Positions 16,832 to 24,589 of a stretch of DNA of 64,000 bases are shown here, one piece after another (position 1 is the first letter of the stretch; each line of letters opens with the position of its first letter). The position numbers and the translations under genes were made by a program. The notes under the pieces were generated by a model, which had not been told where the DNA came from, ran no database searches, and worked only from the letters and a program-made list of their open reading frames with translations. This stretch comes from Kuafuiihalomonas sp050331295 (GTDB lineage Bacteria; Myxococcota; Kuafuiibacteriia; Kuafuiibacteriales; Kuafuiibacteriaceae), in NCBI GenBank assembly GCA_050331295.1, contig JBHJGZ010000012.1, positions 59,237 through 123,236 on the forward strand. Direction: 5' to 3'.

Positions 16832-18136
16832 TCATTCCACGTCGGGCTCGAGCTCGAATCGATAGCTCTTTTGCAGTTCGCCTTTGGGAATAATGCGCTC
16901 GGTCTTGAGATAACCCGGGGCCTCGACCCGAATCCGGTGCTCGCTACGAGGGTCGATGTTGGGGAGGTGGACGGTACGGACACCGGCGTGGACGTCACCG
17001 TCCAGCGTGACGTCTGCATTGACGGGTTCCACCCTGATGACCACGGTCATCAGCCCAGGCTCACTCACCGGGACGAGATCGATATCGGTTCTCCCCCCGT
17101 CTCCCTCTTGGATTTCGATGGCCATGGTTTGCGGCTCGAAGCCTTCCTTTTCGACCCGCAAGGTATGTTGACCGACCGGAAGGGTGAGCCTGGCTGGCGT
17201 GTTCTGCTCCTGGACCTGGCCGTCGATGAAGAGACGAGCGCCGGACGGCTTGGTCACCAACTCGATGACTCCGGTGGACGGGGGCCATGCCAGCACCACC
17301 GCCCCCAAGAGACAGACCATCAGAAAGGCGACACCGAGTGCCAACGACTTCACGTTCGATGGCCGCTCTTTGGGTGCCCCACCGATCACGGTGGATCCAG
17401 GCTGAACCGAACGTTGCTTGCCCGGCTTCATCCACATGAGCGTGCTCTCCCCGAATCCGGTTTGCCCCGCTCGGAGCTCTTCATCGGGAGGACGATCGGC
17501 CGGAGGGGGCGAACTCGCCTCGAACGGCTCGATCATGTGGGCGCCACGGCGGTCGGGCTGCTCCGACGGAGGTGCCACGGCGGTGGCGTCCAAAGGCGAG
17601 GCTGGATTGTTCGAACCGATGGCCGGCGACATGATGATGGTCGCTTCCGGCTTGGATGGTTCCGCCGTACGACCGGGATGTTCGGGCTCCGCAAGGTCTT
17701 CCGCCCAGGGCGCATCCAAGGGTTCGTTGTCGGGGTCCGTACTCGGACCCTCCCGCTCCGACCCGACGTCCGAACGCCTCATCTGTCCCGGCGTGATGGT
17801 GGGCTGGTCTTCGAAAGGCGGGTCGGCATACGTAGGCGCCGAGGAGACCGAAAGCTTCTCTAGGGTGACATCCCCGTCGAAGGTGGGGAGGGCTCGGCGG
17901 GGCGGCGCGGACGGGGTCTGGGGAGGCTGGGTGTCTTGCTCCGTATCCTCCGGACCGATGACGATGTGGTGCTTGACGGCGCTCGAGGGCGGCTCGGTCT
18001 TCTTTTTGGCCTGCATGCGCTGGCGCGCCTCGCGCAACGCCTTGAGCTCTTCGTGGCTCAACGGGTCCAAAAGCGTGCGGTCGTCGGGGGGCGGCTGCCG
18101 GCCTTTGTCGTCGTTTCCGTTACTCATGGAGCCCAC
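16832..18136 (-). CDS. PEGA-domain single-pass membrane protein
   Basis: Protein of 434 residues. Residues 1-260 are Pro/Glu/Thr-rich and likely disordered and cytoplasmic; one transmembrane helix spans 264-284 (LALGVAFLMVCLLGAVVLAW); two tandem PEGA-type surface domains follow, at about 290-357 (KPSGARLFIDGQ, PARLTLPVGQHTLRVEKEGF) and 362-432 (EPVNADVTLDGDVHAGVRTVHLP, HRIRVEAPGYLKTE). The N-terminal half holds several Thr-centred motifs (RTLLDPL, QPTITPG, EATIIMSP, GSTVIGG) like phosphothreonine sites bound by FHA domains in other bacteria; this is inference. It heads the operon leading to the cotransporter fusion and the MscS-like channel. Start at ATG 18136; an ATG three codons later is possible. 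Confidence 0.82.
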   Translation of the reverse strand: MGSMSNGNDDKGRQPPPDDRTLLDPLSHEELKALREARQRMQAKKKTEPPSSAVKHHIVIGPEDTEQDTQPPQTPSAPPRRALPTFDGDVTLEKLSVSSAPTYADPPFEDQPTITPGQMRRSDVGSEREGPSTDPDNEPLDAPWAEDLAEPEHPGRTAEPSKPEATIIMSPAIGSNNPASPLDATAVAPPSEQPDRRGAHMIEPFEASSPPPADRPPDEELRAGQTGFGESTLMWMKPGKQRSVQPGSTVIGGAPKERPSNVKSLALGVAFLMVCLLGAVVLAWPPSTGVIELVTKPSGARLFIDGQVQEQNTPARLTLPVGQHTLRVEKEGFEPQTMAIEIQEGDGGRTDIDLVPVSEPGLMTVVIRVEPVNADVTLDGDVHAGVRTVHLPNIDPRSEHRIRVEAPGYLKTERIIPKGELQKSYRFELEPDVE

Positions 18137-18277
18137 CCAGCGTGGTCCGCTCTAAGTCGTACCATGGGTCTGGAGCGAGGCACAGTTTCTGCGAGGATCT
18201 GCCCCGGGAAGACCCCGATTCCTCGTCAAGACGGAACACCAGGTGGTGGATCGTAACTTCCCCTCGGGTCGCCCGTA

Positions 18278-19333
18278 GTGCGATCCGTGAAAGCCAAGCA
18301 TGTAGCCCTGGTCGCCGCAGCGGCCGCCTGCGTCCTGGTCTCCGACCGTCTCGTCTTCCTCGCCCATGCTTCGACCCATCCGGAACTCGGCGCCGTCGAC
18401 TGGGGCCGGGACCTCGCGCGGGCCCGAGCCCGCGCCCGCGAAACGAGCAAACCCATCCTCATCCTGTTCGACGAAGTCCCGGGTTGCCAAACCTGCGTTC
18501 GGTACGGACAGGCGGTGCTCACCCATCCCTTACTGGTGGATGCAGCCGAAACCGAGTTCGTACCCTTGGCGGTCTTCAACAATCTTGGAGGCGAAGATCG
18601 GAAGGTGCTTCAGGCGTTTGGCGAACCGAGTTGGAACAACCCCGTCGTACGCGTCGTGGACGCGAACTTGAAACCACTCGCCCCTCGCTTAGCCGGAAAC
18701 TACGACGTCAGCGGCCTGGCCCAAACGATGGTCGCAGCGCTGAAGGCCCATTCCCGGCCGGTGCCGCCGTACCTGGCTTCGTTGCCCGTCGCTTCGCGCC
18801 CGCCGCGAGCAATCTTTTCGATGTATTGCTTCTGGACCGGAGAGGCCTGTATCGGAGACATCGAAGGGGTCGTAGCGACTCGAACGGGTTTTCTGGGCGG
18901 CCGTGAGGTGGTCGAAGTTTCATTCGATCCGGGCGGGGTCTCGAGGTCCGAGCTGTACCGCCGGGTGGCCCGGAAAGGGTGTGCGACCCACGTATTCGTC
19001 CGAAACGAGGAAGAGCGCCGAGAAGCAGAACCCTCCTTTCGAGCCATCACCGTTTCGGACGACCGTTTGCGCGGCAGTCCCAAGGACGACAAACACGCAT
19101 TGCGCCGAAGCGCGGCGCGCTACCTGCCTCTCACGCCAGGACAGGCGAGTCGCGTCAATGCCCGCATCGCAGAGGGCGAAGCTATCGAAGACCTTCTGAG
19201 CCCTTCACAACGGTCGTTGTGGCGAACGATCCAACAGCATCCCGGCGCAGGCTGGCGTGACGTATCCTCGAGCCGCGACCTCGCCTCGGCCTTCGAGTCA
19301 GCGGAACGCACGAGAGCCCGACTCTCCAGCTGA
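18278..19333 (+). CDS. Exported thioredoxin-like protein with MsrA-like C-terminal half
   Basis: Exported or membrane-anchored protein of 351 residues (hydrophobic 6-30) with two redox halves. The first is thioredoxin-like: KPILILFDEVPGCQTCVRYG carries C70-x-x-C73. The VPGC context resembles a family of thioredoxin-like proteins that has selenocysteine members; here both positions are Cys codons. The second half resembles peptide-methionine sulfoxide reductase A: YCFWTGEACIGDIEGV with C184 and E189 matching the MsrA GCFWG(A/V)E active site, then TRTGFLGG and VEVSFDPGGVS. The MsrA HxxQYR region is not evident. C-terminal YLPLTPGQASRVN is conserved in this protein type by recollection only. GTG start at 18278. 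Likely an envelope thiol or methionine redox enzyme; substrate unknown. Confidence 0.72.
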   Translation: MRSVKAKHVALVAAAAACVLVSDRLVFLAHASTHPELGAVDWGRDLARARARARETSKPILILFDEVPGCQTCVRYGQAVLTHPLLVDAAETEFVPLAVFNNLGGEDRKVLQAFGEPSWNNPVVRVVDANLKPLAPRLAGNYDVSGLAQTMVAALKAHSRPVPPYLASLPVASRPPRAIFSMYCFWTGEACIGDIEGVVATRTGFLGGREVVEVSFDPGGVSRSELYRRVARKGCATHVFVRNEEERREAEPSFRAITVSDDRLRGSPKDDKHALRRSAARYLPLTPGQASRVNARIAEGEAIEDLLSPSQRSLWRTIQQHPGAGWRDVSSSRDLASAFESAERTRARLSS

Positions 19334-19340
19334 GGACCGG

Positions 19341-19781
19341 CTAGTCTCGCTCCAGCCAAAGCGTTACCGGCCCGTCGTTCACCAGCCGGACCTGCATCGC
19401 GGCTCCGAAACGCCCGGTCTCGACCTTACGCAACCGTTGAGCGAGAAGTTCCACGAATCGGTCCACGGCGGACGCCGCCGCCTGGGGTGGCGCCGCCTTC
19501 ACAAAGCTCGGTCGGTGTCCCTTTCGAACGTCTCCGTAGAGCGTGAATTGACTGACCACCAGCGCCTCTCCATCCACCTCGGCCACCGAACGATTCATCT
19601 TTCCCTCTTCGTCGGGAAAGATTCGCAATGCGGCGCACTTCTGCGCCATCCATGACAGCTGCTCCTCTCCGTCCTCCGGACCGATACCGACCAAGAGCAA
19701 AACGCCCCGACCGATTGTCCCCACGACGCCATCATGTACCGTGACCGACGCTTCAGATACCCTTTGCAGCAGCACCCGCAC
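19341..19781 (-). CDS. dtd: D-aminoacyl-tRNA deacylase
   Basis: DTD removes D-amino acids (and glycine) wrongly attached to tRNA. With a GTG start at 19781 it has 146 residues, the standard length. It starts VRVLLQRVSEASVTV, matching the family N-terminus MxxVxQRVxxAxV. The signature SQFTLYGD(V)RKGHRPSF is present, and the C-terminal NDGPVTLWLE holds the Gly-Pro pair that enters the partner subunit's active site (the motif reads with GP as in bacterial DTD1). The longer upstream open frame has no homology and crosses the divergent amidotransferase gene, so GTG is preferred. It ends 8 bases from the convergent thioredoxin-like gene. Confidence 0.95.
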   Translation of the reverse strand: MRVLLQRVSEASVTVHDGVVGTIGRGVLLLVGIGPEDGEEQLSWMAQKCAALRIFPDEEGKMNRSVAEVDGEALVVSQFTLYGDVRKGHRPSFVKAAPPQAAASAVDRFVELLAQRLRKVETGRFGAAMQVRLVNDGPVTLWLERD

Positions 19782-19805
19782 TCGAAATCTGCTAGCGGCG
19801 ACGGA

Positions 19806-20438
19806 ATGGCGAGGGCAAGGATTCTGCTCGTCGACCACCACGACTCGTTCACATTCAATCTGGTCCAGGCCCTCGAAACGCTGGGAGCAGATGTCATGGT
19901 CGAGCCGTGCGACCGGGTAGACCCACGTCGGATCGAGCGTTTTCGACCTGAGCGGATGCTCTTGGGTCCGGGCCCCGGGCATCCCCAAAGCGATGGGGAC
20001 GTCGGCCTCGCCCCGCTCCTGGTCCGGCTTTGGGTGGCGCGCATCCCGATCCTCGGCATTTGTTTGGGGCATCAGCTCTTGGCTCGAATGTACGGAGCCA
20101 CAATCGTTCGCGCGCCGCGGATCATGCATGGAAAGACGAGTCGAGTTCATTTCGACCGTCACCCCCTATTCCTGCACCTTCCCTCACCATTCTCTGCGAT
20201 GAGATACCATTCGTGGGCCGTGGGTCAGGACAGCTTGCCGGCGCAGCTCGAGCCTCTCGCGTGGGCGGACGACGGTTGTCTGATGGCTTTTGCCCACCGA
20301 AAGCTCCCCGTTTTCGGCGTTCAGTTTCATCCGGAAAGCATCGGTACTCCGGATGGACCTCGACTCCTCGCAAATTTTCTCCAAACGACCGGCCCCCGGT
20401 GTCGTCGTTCGCCAGATGTGATAGACCGACACCGTTGA
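19806..20438 (+). CDS. pabA: Class I glutamine amidotransferase (PabA/TrpG type)
   Basis: Glutamine amidotransferase subunit that supplies ammonia to aminodeoxychorismate or anthranilate synthase. 210 residues from ATG 19806. Family motifs: ILLVDHHDSFTFNLVQAL (6-23), LLGPGPGHPQSDGD (52-65), nucleophile C86 in GICLGHQLL, the HGKTSRV loop near 108, and the H175/E177 pair in GVQFHPES. The partner TrpE/PabB is not adjacent, so p-aminobenzoate versus tryptophan synthesis cannot be decided. It is divergent from dtd with only 24 bases between starts, and its TGA stop overlaps the TTG start of the Fur-family gene by four bases. Confidence 0.9.
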   Translation: MARARILLVDHHDSFTFNLVQALETLGADVMVEPCDRVDPRRIERFRPERMLLGPGPGHPQSDGDVGLAPLLVRLWVARIPILGICLGHQLLARMYGATIVRAPRIMHGKTSRVHFDRHPLFLHLPSPFSAMRYHSWAVGQDSLPAQLEPLAWADDGCLMAFAHRKLPVFGVQFHPESIGTPDGPRLLANFLQTTGPRCRRSPDVIDRHR

Positions 20439-20896
20439 ACGCCTCGACGAACGAAGAGGCTCTGGAGACGCTTCGAGCCTACGTCGCCAAGAACGGCCTC
20501 AAGTTCACGCGTCAGCGGGAACTGATCGCAGACGTCTTCTTCCGAGCGGGCGGCCACCTCAAGGTGGAAGACCTCTTGGAGAGGGTTCGACAGGCCGACC
20601 CACAGGTGAGTCTCGCTACGGTCTACCGGACCATGAAACTCCTTACGGAGTGCGGTCTCGCCGAACCCCACCGATTTGGCGACGGACATACTCGGTATGA
20701 ACCCTCGGAGGGCGAAGACGAGCATCATGACCACATCATTTGCACGGAGTGCGGTCGAATCATCGAGTTCTTCAATCCGGAACTGGAAGCTCTTCAGGAA
20801 AGCATCGCGTCCGCGCACGGGTTCATCGTGACCCGTCACCGGATGGAACTCTACGGAACGTGTGGCGACCCACCCAGCTGTCCCCACAACACGTAG
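20435..20896 (+). CDS. fur: Fur-family metalloregulator
   Basis: Fur/PerR-type transcription repressor of 153 residues from TTG 20435, which overlaps the pabA stop (TTGA). Winged-helix DNA-binding part: LKFTRQRELIADVFF (22-36), HLKVEDLLERV (41-51) and VSLATVYRTMKLLTECGLA (58-76). Dimerisation/metal domain: DEHHDHIICTECGRIIEF with the H97-H98-D99-H100 cluster and C103-x-x-C106. The second cysteine pair is C143 and C149 (CGDPPSC), with five residues between instead of the common two. Whether it senses iron, zinc or peroxide cannot be told. No Fur box was identified in the window. Its coupling to an amidotransferase gene is unusual. Confidence 0.87.
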   Translation: MNASTNEEALETLRAYVAKNGLKFTRQRELIADVFFRAGGHLKVEDLLERVRQADPQVSLATVYRTMKLLTECGLAEPHRFGDGHTRYEPSEGEDEHHDHIICTECGRIIEFFNPELEALQESIASAHGFIVTRHRMELYGTCGDPPSCPHNT

Positions 20897-20928
20897 TCGC
20901 TTTCGGCAGGCCCGTCGAGGTCGGCGAG

Positions 20929-23106
20929 CTAGAGCTCAGCCACCTTCACGTAGCTCTCGTACAGGTCTTGGATGTGCCGAACATAGGCGACCGGTTCCGT
21001 CCCCCGACAATACCCGTGCCGTGCGCGTTGCGCATATTCGGGCTTGGCCAACAGCAGCATCGCTTCTTCTACGTTCTCGAACCATCGCGACGGATCTTTG
21101 CCCGATTGCTCCGCCAGTCGGCGGGCATCGTAGACGTGACCCAGGCCCACGTTGAAGGCGGCCAAAGCGAAGTAGATCCGCTCTCGGAGCGGAATATCCG
21201 CGTCGAATCGCGACAGGAGTCGTGCCATGTACTTGATTCCGGCATGGATGCCTTGCTCCGGGTCATTCGTGTCCTGAAACCCCAAGGACCGCGCAGTCTG
21301 AGGCAGGAGCTGAAACAAGCCTCGAGCTCCGGTCCAACTCGTCGCTGATGGATCGAATCGGCTCTCGACGTACGATTGTGCCGCCATCAGGCGCCAATCG
21401 AGCCCATAACGGCGAGCATACTTGCGGAACAAGTGGTCGTACTTGGAGATTTGTCCGGTTCGTCCGGTGCGTTGATCGATTGCCCGTTCGATGCGGCGAA
21501 CGTCGTCGAAGTAACGCTTTTTGACGATGTTGTAGTGAAGACCCCTAAAGCTTCTTTCCACGTAGCTGTCGAGGGCTCGGCCGAGCTGTTTGTCTTTGGG
21601 CCGCGTGGCAAAGCACACCGGGCGGCCACGTTCGCCGTCAGCCTTTGGATTGCGCGGAACGTTCGGGGGCGCCGGCGCCGACTCCAGGACGCGATCGGCT
21701 TCGAGTTCGGACCCATAGGCCTGCTCGACTTCGAGGAGGAAGCTGTCCATCACCGTAAACCGCACCTTTCCCTCTTCGACCCACCGGGCAATCTCTTCCG
21801 TTTCGACGTCTTCATCCACCGGCTCGATCACCACCTGAGTCCCAGATGCCTGCATGGCTCGCAGCGTTTCGGCGTAGGAGGAGGACCTTCGCACGTGGAC
21901 GACGACGCCGTCCAAGGAGCTCGGCGACGTCGATCCCTTCTTCTTCACCAGGACTTCCTCGGAGAACAGGTAAGGGGTGCTGAAACGCACCGATCCAGCG
22001 CGCTTCTCGGTTGCGGTCAGCGTGGCTGCGACCACGTCGCCTCGGCCTTGCAGAAGCCAGGGAACGAGCTGGTCTCGGGTGGGAACCACCACGACCTGAA
22101 GTCGGACGCCGAGGTCTTCCGCGAAACGCTTCATCAACGCGTAGTCGAAACCGTACTGCCGACCGCGGTGAAGAAAGTAGGAAACCGGATTGTTCCGAGT
22201 GAGCACCCGAAGGACACCCTTCTCTTCGATTTCGGGCAGATCCGCCTTGTAGGCGGTCGTATCGTGTTCGGTCAGTGCCCTCTCGAGAACATACCGGTCC
22301 ACCGCCGACCGGAGCAGCTTCGACTCTGGACGCACTGCCCACGCCAATTCGCGGTCCTCGGCCAGGGTCAAAACTGGACGAATATCGTCCTCGATCGCTT
22401 GGACGGACATCAGGATGTTGGAGTCGGCCGCGGTGAGCTCGACCTTGCGCGAAGCGACGTCGAGAATCAGGTCGACCGTCGACCGATCTTCCGGGACCCA
22501 ACGGATGTCGATGTCGATGTCGCGCTCTCGTTCGATGGTCCGGAGCGTATCGGCATAGCTCGACGTTCGACGGACGTGCACGACCCGCCCGTCCAACTGC
22601 TCGGTCGAGACCAGCGAATCCGCGGTTTTGTGGCCGACCAAGATCTCGTCCACGGACAGTCGACTCCGGGCGAAGGCGACCCGTTTCGAACGGGACGAAG
22701 TCACCGTGAGCTGGGCCGCGATGAGGTCTCCTTTCCCTCCTAGAAGCGCTGGAAGCAGTTCTTCCTGCCGTTCCACCACGATGAACACGGGGGTCAGGCC
22801 CAACTGCTGGGCGAAATCCTCAGCCAGGGTCTCGTTTTGAATGGCTGGATTCCCGAGCCGCGGCAAAAGACCTGGGGCGTTTCCGTAGAGGATGATCCGA
22901 AGTTCCCCCCGTTCCCGGATCTCGGGGAGGTCTCCTCGCACCAACCGGCTTACGTCTTCATACGCGATTCGCTTCGCGCCCGACTTCGCGTTCTCGGATT
23001 CCGTCGGCCGCTCAGAGGGACATGCGGTCCCGAACATCATCAACAGCGGGATCACCCAACTGATTCGCAACACGACGACGAAGGTGCCGGGTGAAGTCCG
23101 CGTCAT
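20929..23106 (-). CDS. mltF: MltF-like lytic transglycosylase with two solute-binding domains
   Basis: Predicted lipoprotein (lipobox-like FGTAC, Cys29) of 725 residues. Two tandem family-3 solute-binding domains (about 60-275 and 288-530) precede a C-terminal SLT lytic transglycosylase domain (about 555-690). The tandem copies are visible: DGRVVHVRRTSSYADTLR at 172-189 and DGVVVHVRRSSSYAETLR at 399-416. The SLT domain has catalytic E581 (AAQSYVESRFDP), GARGLFQLLPQTA and the AAFNVGLGHV substrate groove motif. E. coli MltF has one binding domain that regulates the lyase and is about 520 residues, so this is a duplicated version. It should act on peptidoglycan in the periplasm at the outer membrane. 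It is monocistronic, convergent with the Fur gene. Confidence 0.9.
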   Translation of the reverse strand: MTRTSPGTFVVVLRISWVIPLLMMFGTACPSERPTESENAKSGAKRIAYEDVSRLVRGDLPEIRERGELRIILYGNAPGLLPRLGNPAIQNETLAEDFAQQLGLTPVFIVVERQEELLPALLGGKGDLIAAQLTVTSSRSKRVAFARSRLSVDEILVGHKTADSLVSTEQLDGRVVHVRRTSSYADTLRTIERERDIDIDIRWVPEDRSTVDLILDVASRKVELTAADSNILMSVQAIEDDIRPVLTLAEDRELAWAVRPESKLLRSAVDRYVLERALTEHDTTAYKADLPEIEEKGVLRVLTRNNPVSYFLHRGRQYGFDYALMKRFAEDLGVRLQVVVVPTRDQLVPWLLQGRGDVVAATLTATEKRAGSVRFSTPYLFSEEVLVKKKGSTSPSSLDGVVVHVRRSSSYAETLRAMQASGTQVVIEPVDEDVETEEIARWVEEGKVRFTVMDSFLLEVEQAYGSELEADRVLESAPAPPNVPRNPKADGERGRPVCFATRPKDKQLGRALDSYVERSFRGLHYNIVKKRYFDDVRRIERAIDQRTGRTGQISKYDHLFRKYARRYGLDWRLMAAQSYVESRFDPSATSWTGARGLFQLLPQTARSLGFQDTNDPEQGIHAGIKYMARLLSRFDADIPLRERIYFALAAFNVGLGHVYDARRLAEQSGKDPSRWFENVEEAMLLLAKPEYAQRARHGYCRGTEPVAYVRHIQDLYESYVKVAEL

Positions 23107-23156
23107 ACAAGGATTGTTTGGCTCCCCTTCGAGGATGTGCTCGAGGATGCTAGCTT

Positions 23157-23999
23157 TTGAGCGTGAAAAGCTGGATTGCTCGTGTAGCGCTCATTCTTTG
23201 CTGCGTCGTGTCGTCGGCGTGGCTCGCTTGGCCCGAATCCGAAGCCGACACTCGACGCCTCCACGGCCTTTGGGAGCGAACCGATCTCGCCGAACCGGAC
23301 GATGTTCGGTATTATTACTTTCATCCGAATGGGCTCGGCTTGTACCGTTTCGGAAAGACTGCCCTGAACTACACCCACATGTTCCGGTACGAACTCCGCG
23401 GAGCGAAGCTCAAGATTCGATTCCTGCGGAGCGGCGAGCGAGCTTCGACCCGCATTGCCGTCAATGCCGCTTGTCCGTATGGCCACGCCTCTACCCGAGG
23501 CGAATGGCTCACGTTGGAATCGGACCCTCGGGAGCAGAACCGCCGAGTTCGGTACCGCAAGCGAACGATGTCAGCCGAGCTTGGTCCCGACGAACAACCG
23601 CATGATTTTGCGCGAATGTGGATGCACGAGCAGCGAGTGACGGGGCGCAGTGAGTTCGCGATCTATCAGTTTCAGCGGCCGGATCGAAAAGGTCGAGGCC
23701 GCGGCTGGTTCCACCGAGGCGATTACGACGAATGGAGCACCGAAAGTCTCTCTTATGAACGAACTGCCCAGGGATTGCGCCTCAAGTTCGACCTCGGCGG
23801 CGCTCATGACACACCGATTCTCGAGCGAAAGTGCGGCAACCGACGGAGCTTGATTCTCGCACGCGACCCGAGAAACTACTGGCACCAGCAAACCTACGTG
23901 GACCGCGGACCGTCCTTTGCCACGGCCCGGTCCGAAGAACTCCGGTGGCGCTTCCTCGACGAACTTCAGGGTTCGGCGGCTTCGAATCTCGCCCGATAG
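23157..23999 (+). CDS. Secreted protein of unknown function
   Basis: Exported protein of 280 residues with a signal peptide in the first 22-25 residues (ARVALILCCVVSSAWLAW). The rest is rich in aromatic and basic residues and looks beta-rich; no family is recognised. The first third reads like a lipocalin-style or META-like small beta domain (GLWERTDL, YYYFHPNGLGLYRF), seen often in uncharacterised proteins. Start is TTG 23157 or GTG 23163, 50 bases from the divergent mltF-like gene. The last 34 bases overlap the 3' end of the convergent pyrophosphatase gene. Confidence 0.7.
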   Translation: MSVKSWIARVALILCCVVSSAWLAWPESEADTRRLHGLWERTDLAEPDDVRYYYFHPNGLGLYRFGKTALNYTHMFRYELRGAKLKIRFLRSGERASTRIAVNAACPYGHASTRGEWLTLESDPREQNRRVRYRKRTMSAELGPDEQPHDFARMWMHEQRVTGRSEFAIYQFQRPDRKGRGRGWFHRGDYDEWSTESLSYERTAQGLRLKFDLGGAHDTPILERKCGNRRSLILARDPRNYWHQQTYVDRGPSFATARSEELRWRFLDELQGSAASNLAR

Positions 24000-24589
24000 T
24001 CCTCTGCCGCCGCTTTGATGACCTCCTGCGCTTCGGAACGGTCGTAGGTTTCGACGATTTGAACCGCCCGACGCGTATCGTGCGGGCCGGTCTTGTAGGT
24101 CATGAAATAGTGCTGAAGACGTTCCACGAGGGTGAACGGGCAACCGGCCAGCTCATTGATCTGACCGAAGACCGCGTCCCCCGCCAGTACTGCGACCAGT
24201 TTGTCGTCCGCTTCACGGTTGTCGATCATGCGAAAGCCACCGATCGGTTTGGCTTCCAGCAAGATGTCTCCATGGCCCACCGACTTCTCGGTCAAAACGA
24301 GGATATCCACCGGATCTTGATCTCCGACCACATCCGGCGAACACCGCTCTGCGACGCGCGTGTCGCAGAGCGTGCGCGGCACGAAGCCGTAGAGGGCCGG
24401 ACAGACGTTGGAGTATCGCTGTGGTCGGTCGAGCCGCAAGAAGCCGCTGTCCTTGTCGATTTCGAACTTGACGGTGTCAGTGGGCACCATCTCGATGAAG
24501 CAATTCACGATCTCGGGGGCCCGCGAACCCATGTCGATACCGTGCCAAGGATGCGCTCTCGAACGCCGAAACTCAGGGCTGTCACTCAC
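23966..24589 (-). CDS. ppa: Inorganic pyrophosphatase (family I)
   Basis: Soluble Mg-dependent pyrophosphatase that hydrolyses PPi to phosphate. It has 207 residues from GTG 24589. N-terminal HPWHGI (13-18), substrate-site KFEIDKDSGFLRLDR (41-55), ALYGFVPRTLCD (65-76), and the signature D90-x-D92-P-x-D95 in GDQDPVDILVL. A roughly 12-residue insertion between LCD and the DxDPxD motif places it in the subtype with an extended loop rather than the E. coli form. The start codon overlaps the upstream kinase stop by four bases (GTGA), which fixes the start. Translational coupling to a Ser/Thr kinase hints that phosphate or PPi metabolism and kinase activity are linked, but this is inference. Confidence 0.94.
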   Translation of the reverse strand: MSDSPEFRRSRAHPWHGIDMGSRAPEIVNCFIEMVPTDTVKFEIDKDSGFLRLDRPQRYSNVCPALYGFVPRTLCDTRVAERCSPDVVGDQDPVDILVLTEKSVGHGDILLEAKPIGGFRMIDNREADDKLVAVLAGDAVFGQINELAGCPFTLVERLQHYFMTYKTGPHDTRRAVQIVETYDRSEAQEVIKAAAEDYRARFEAAEP

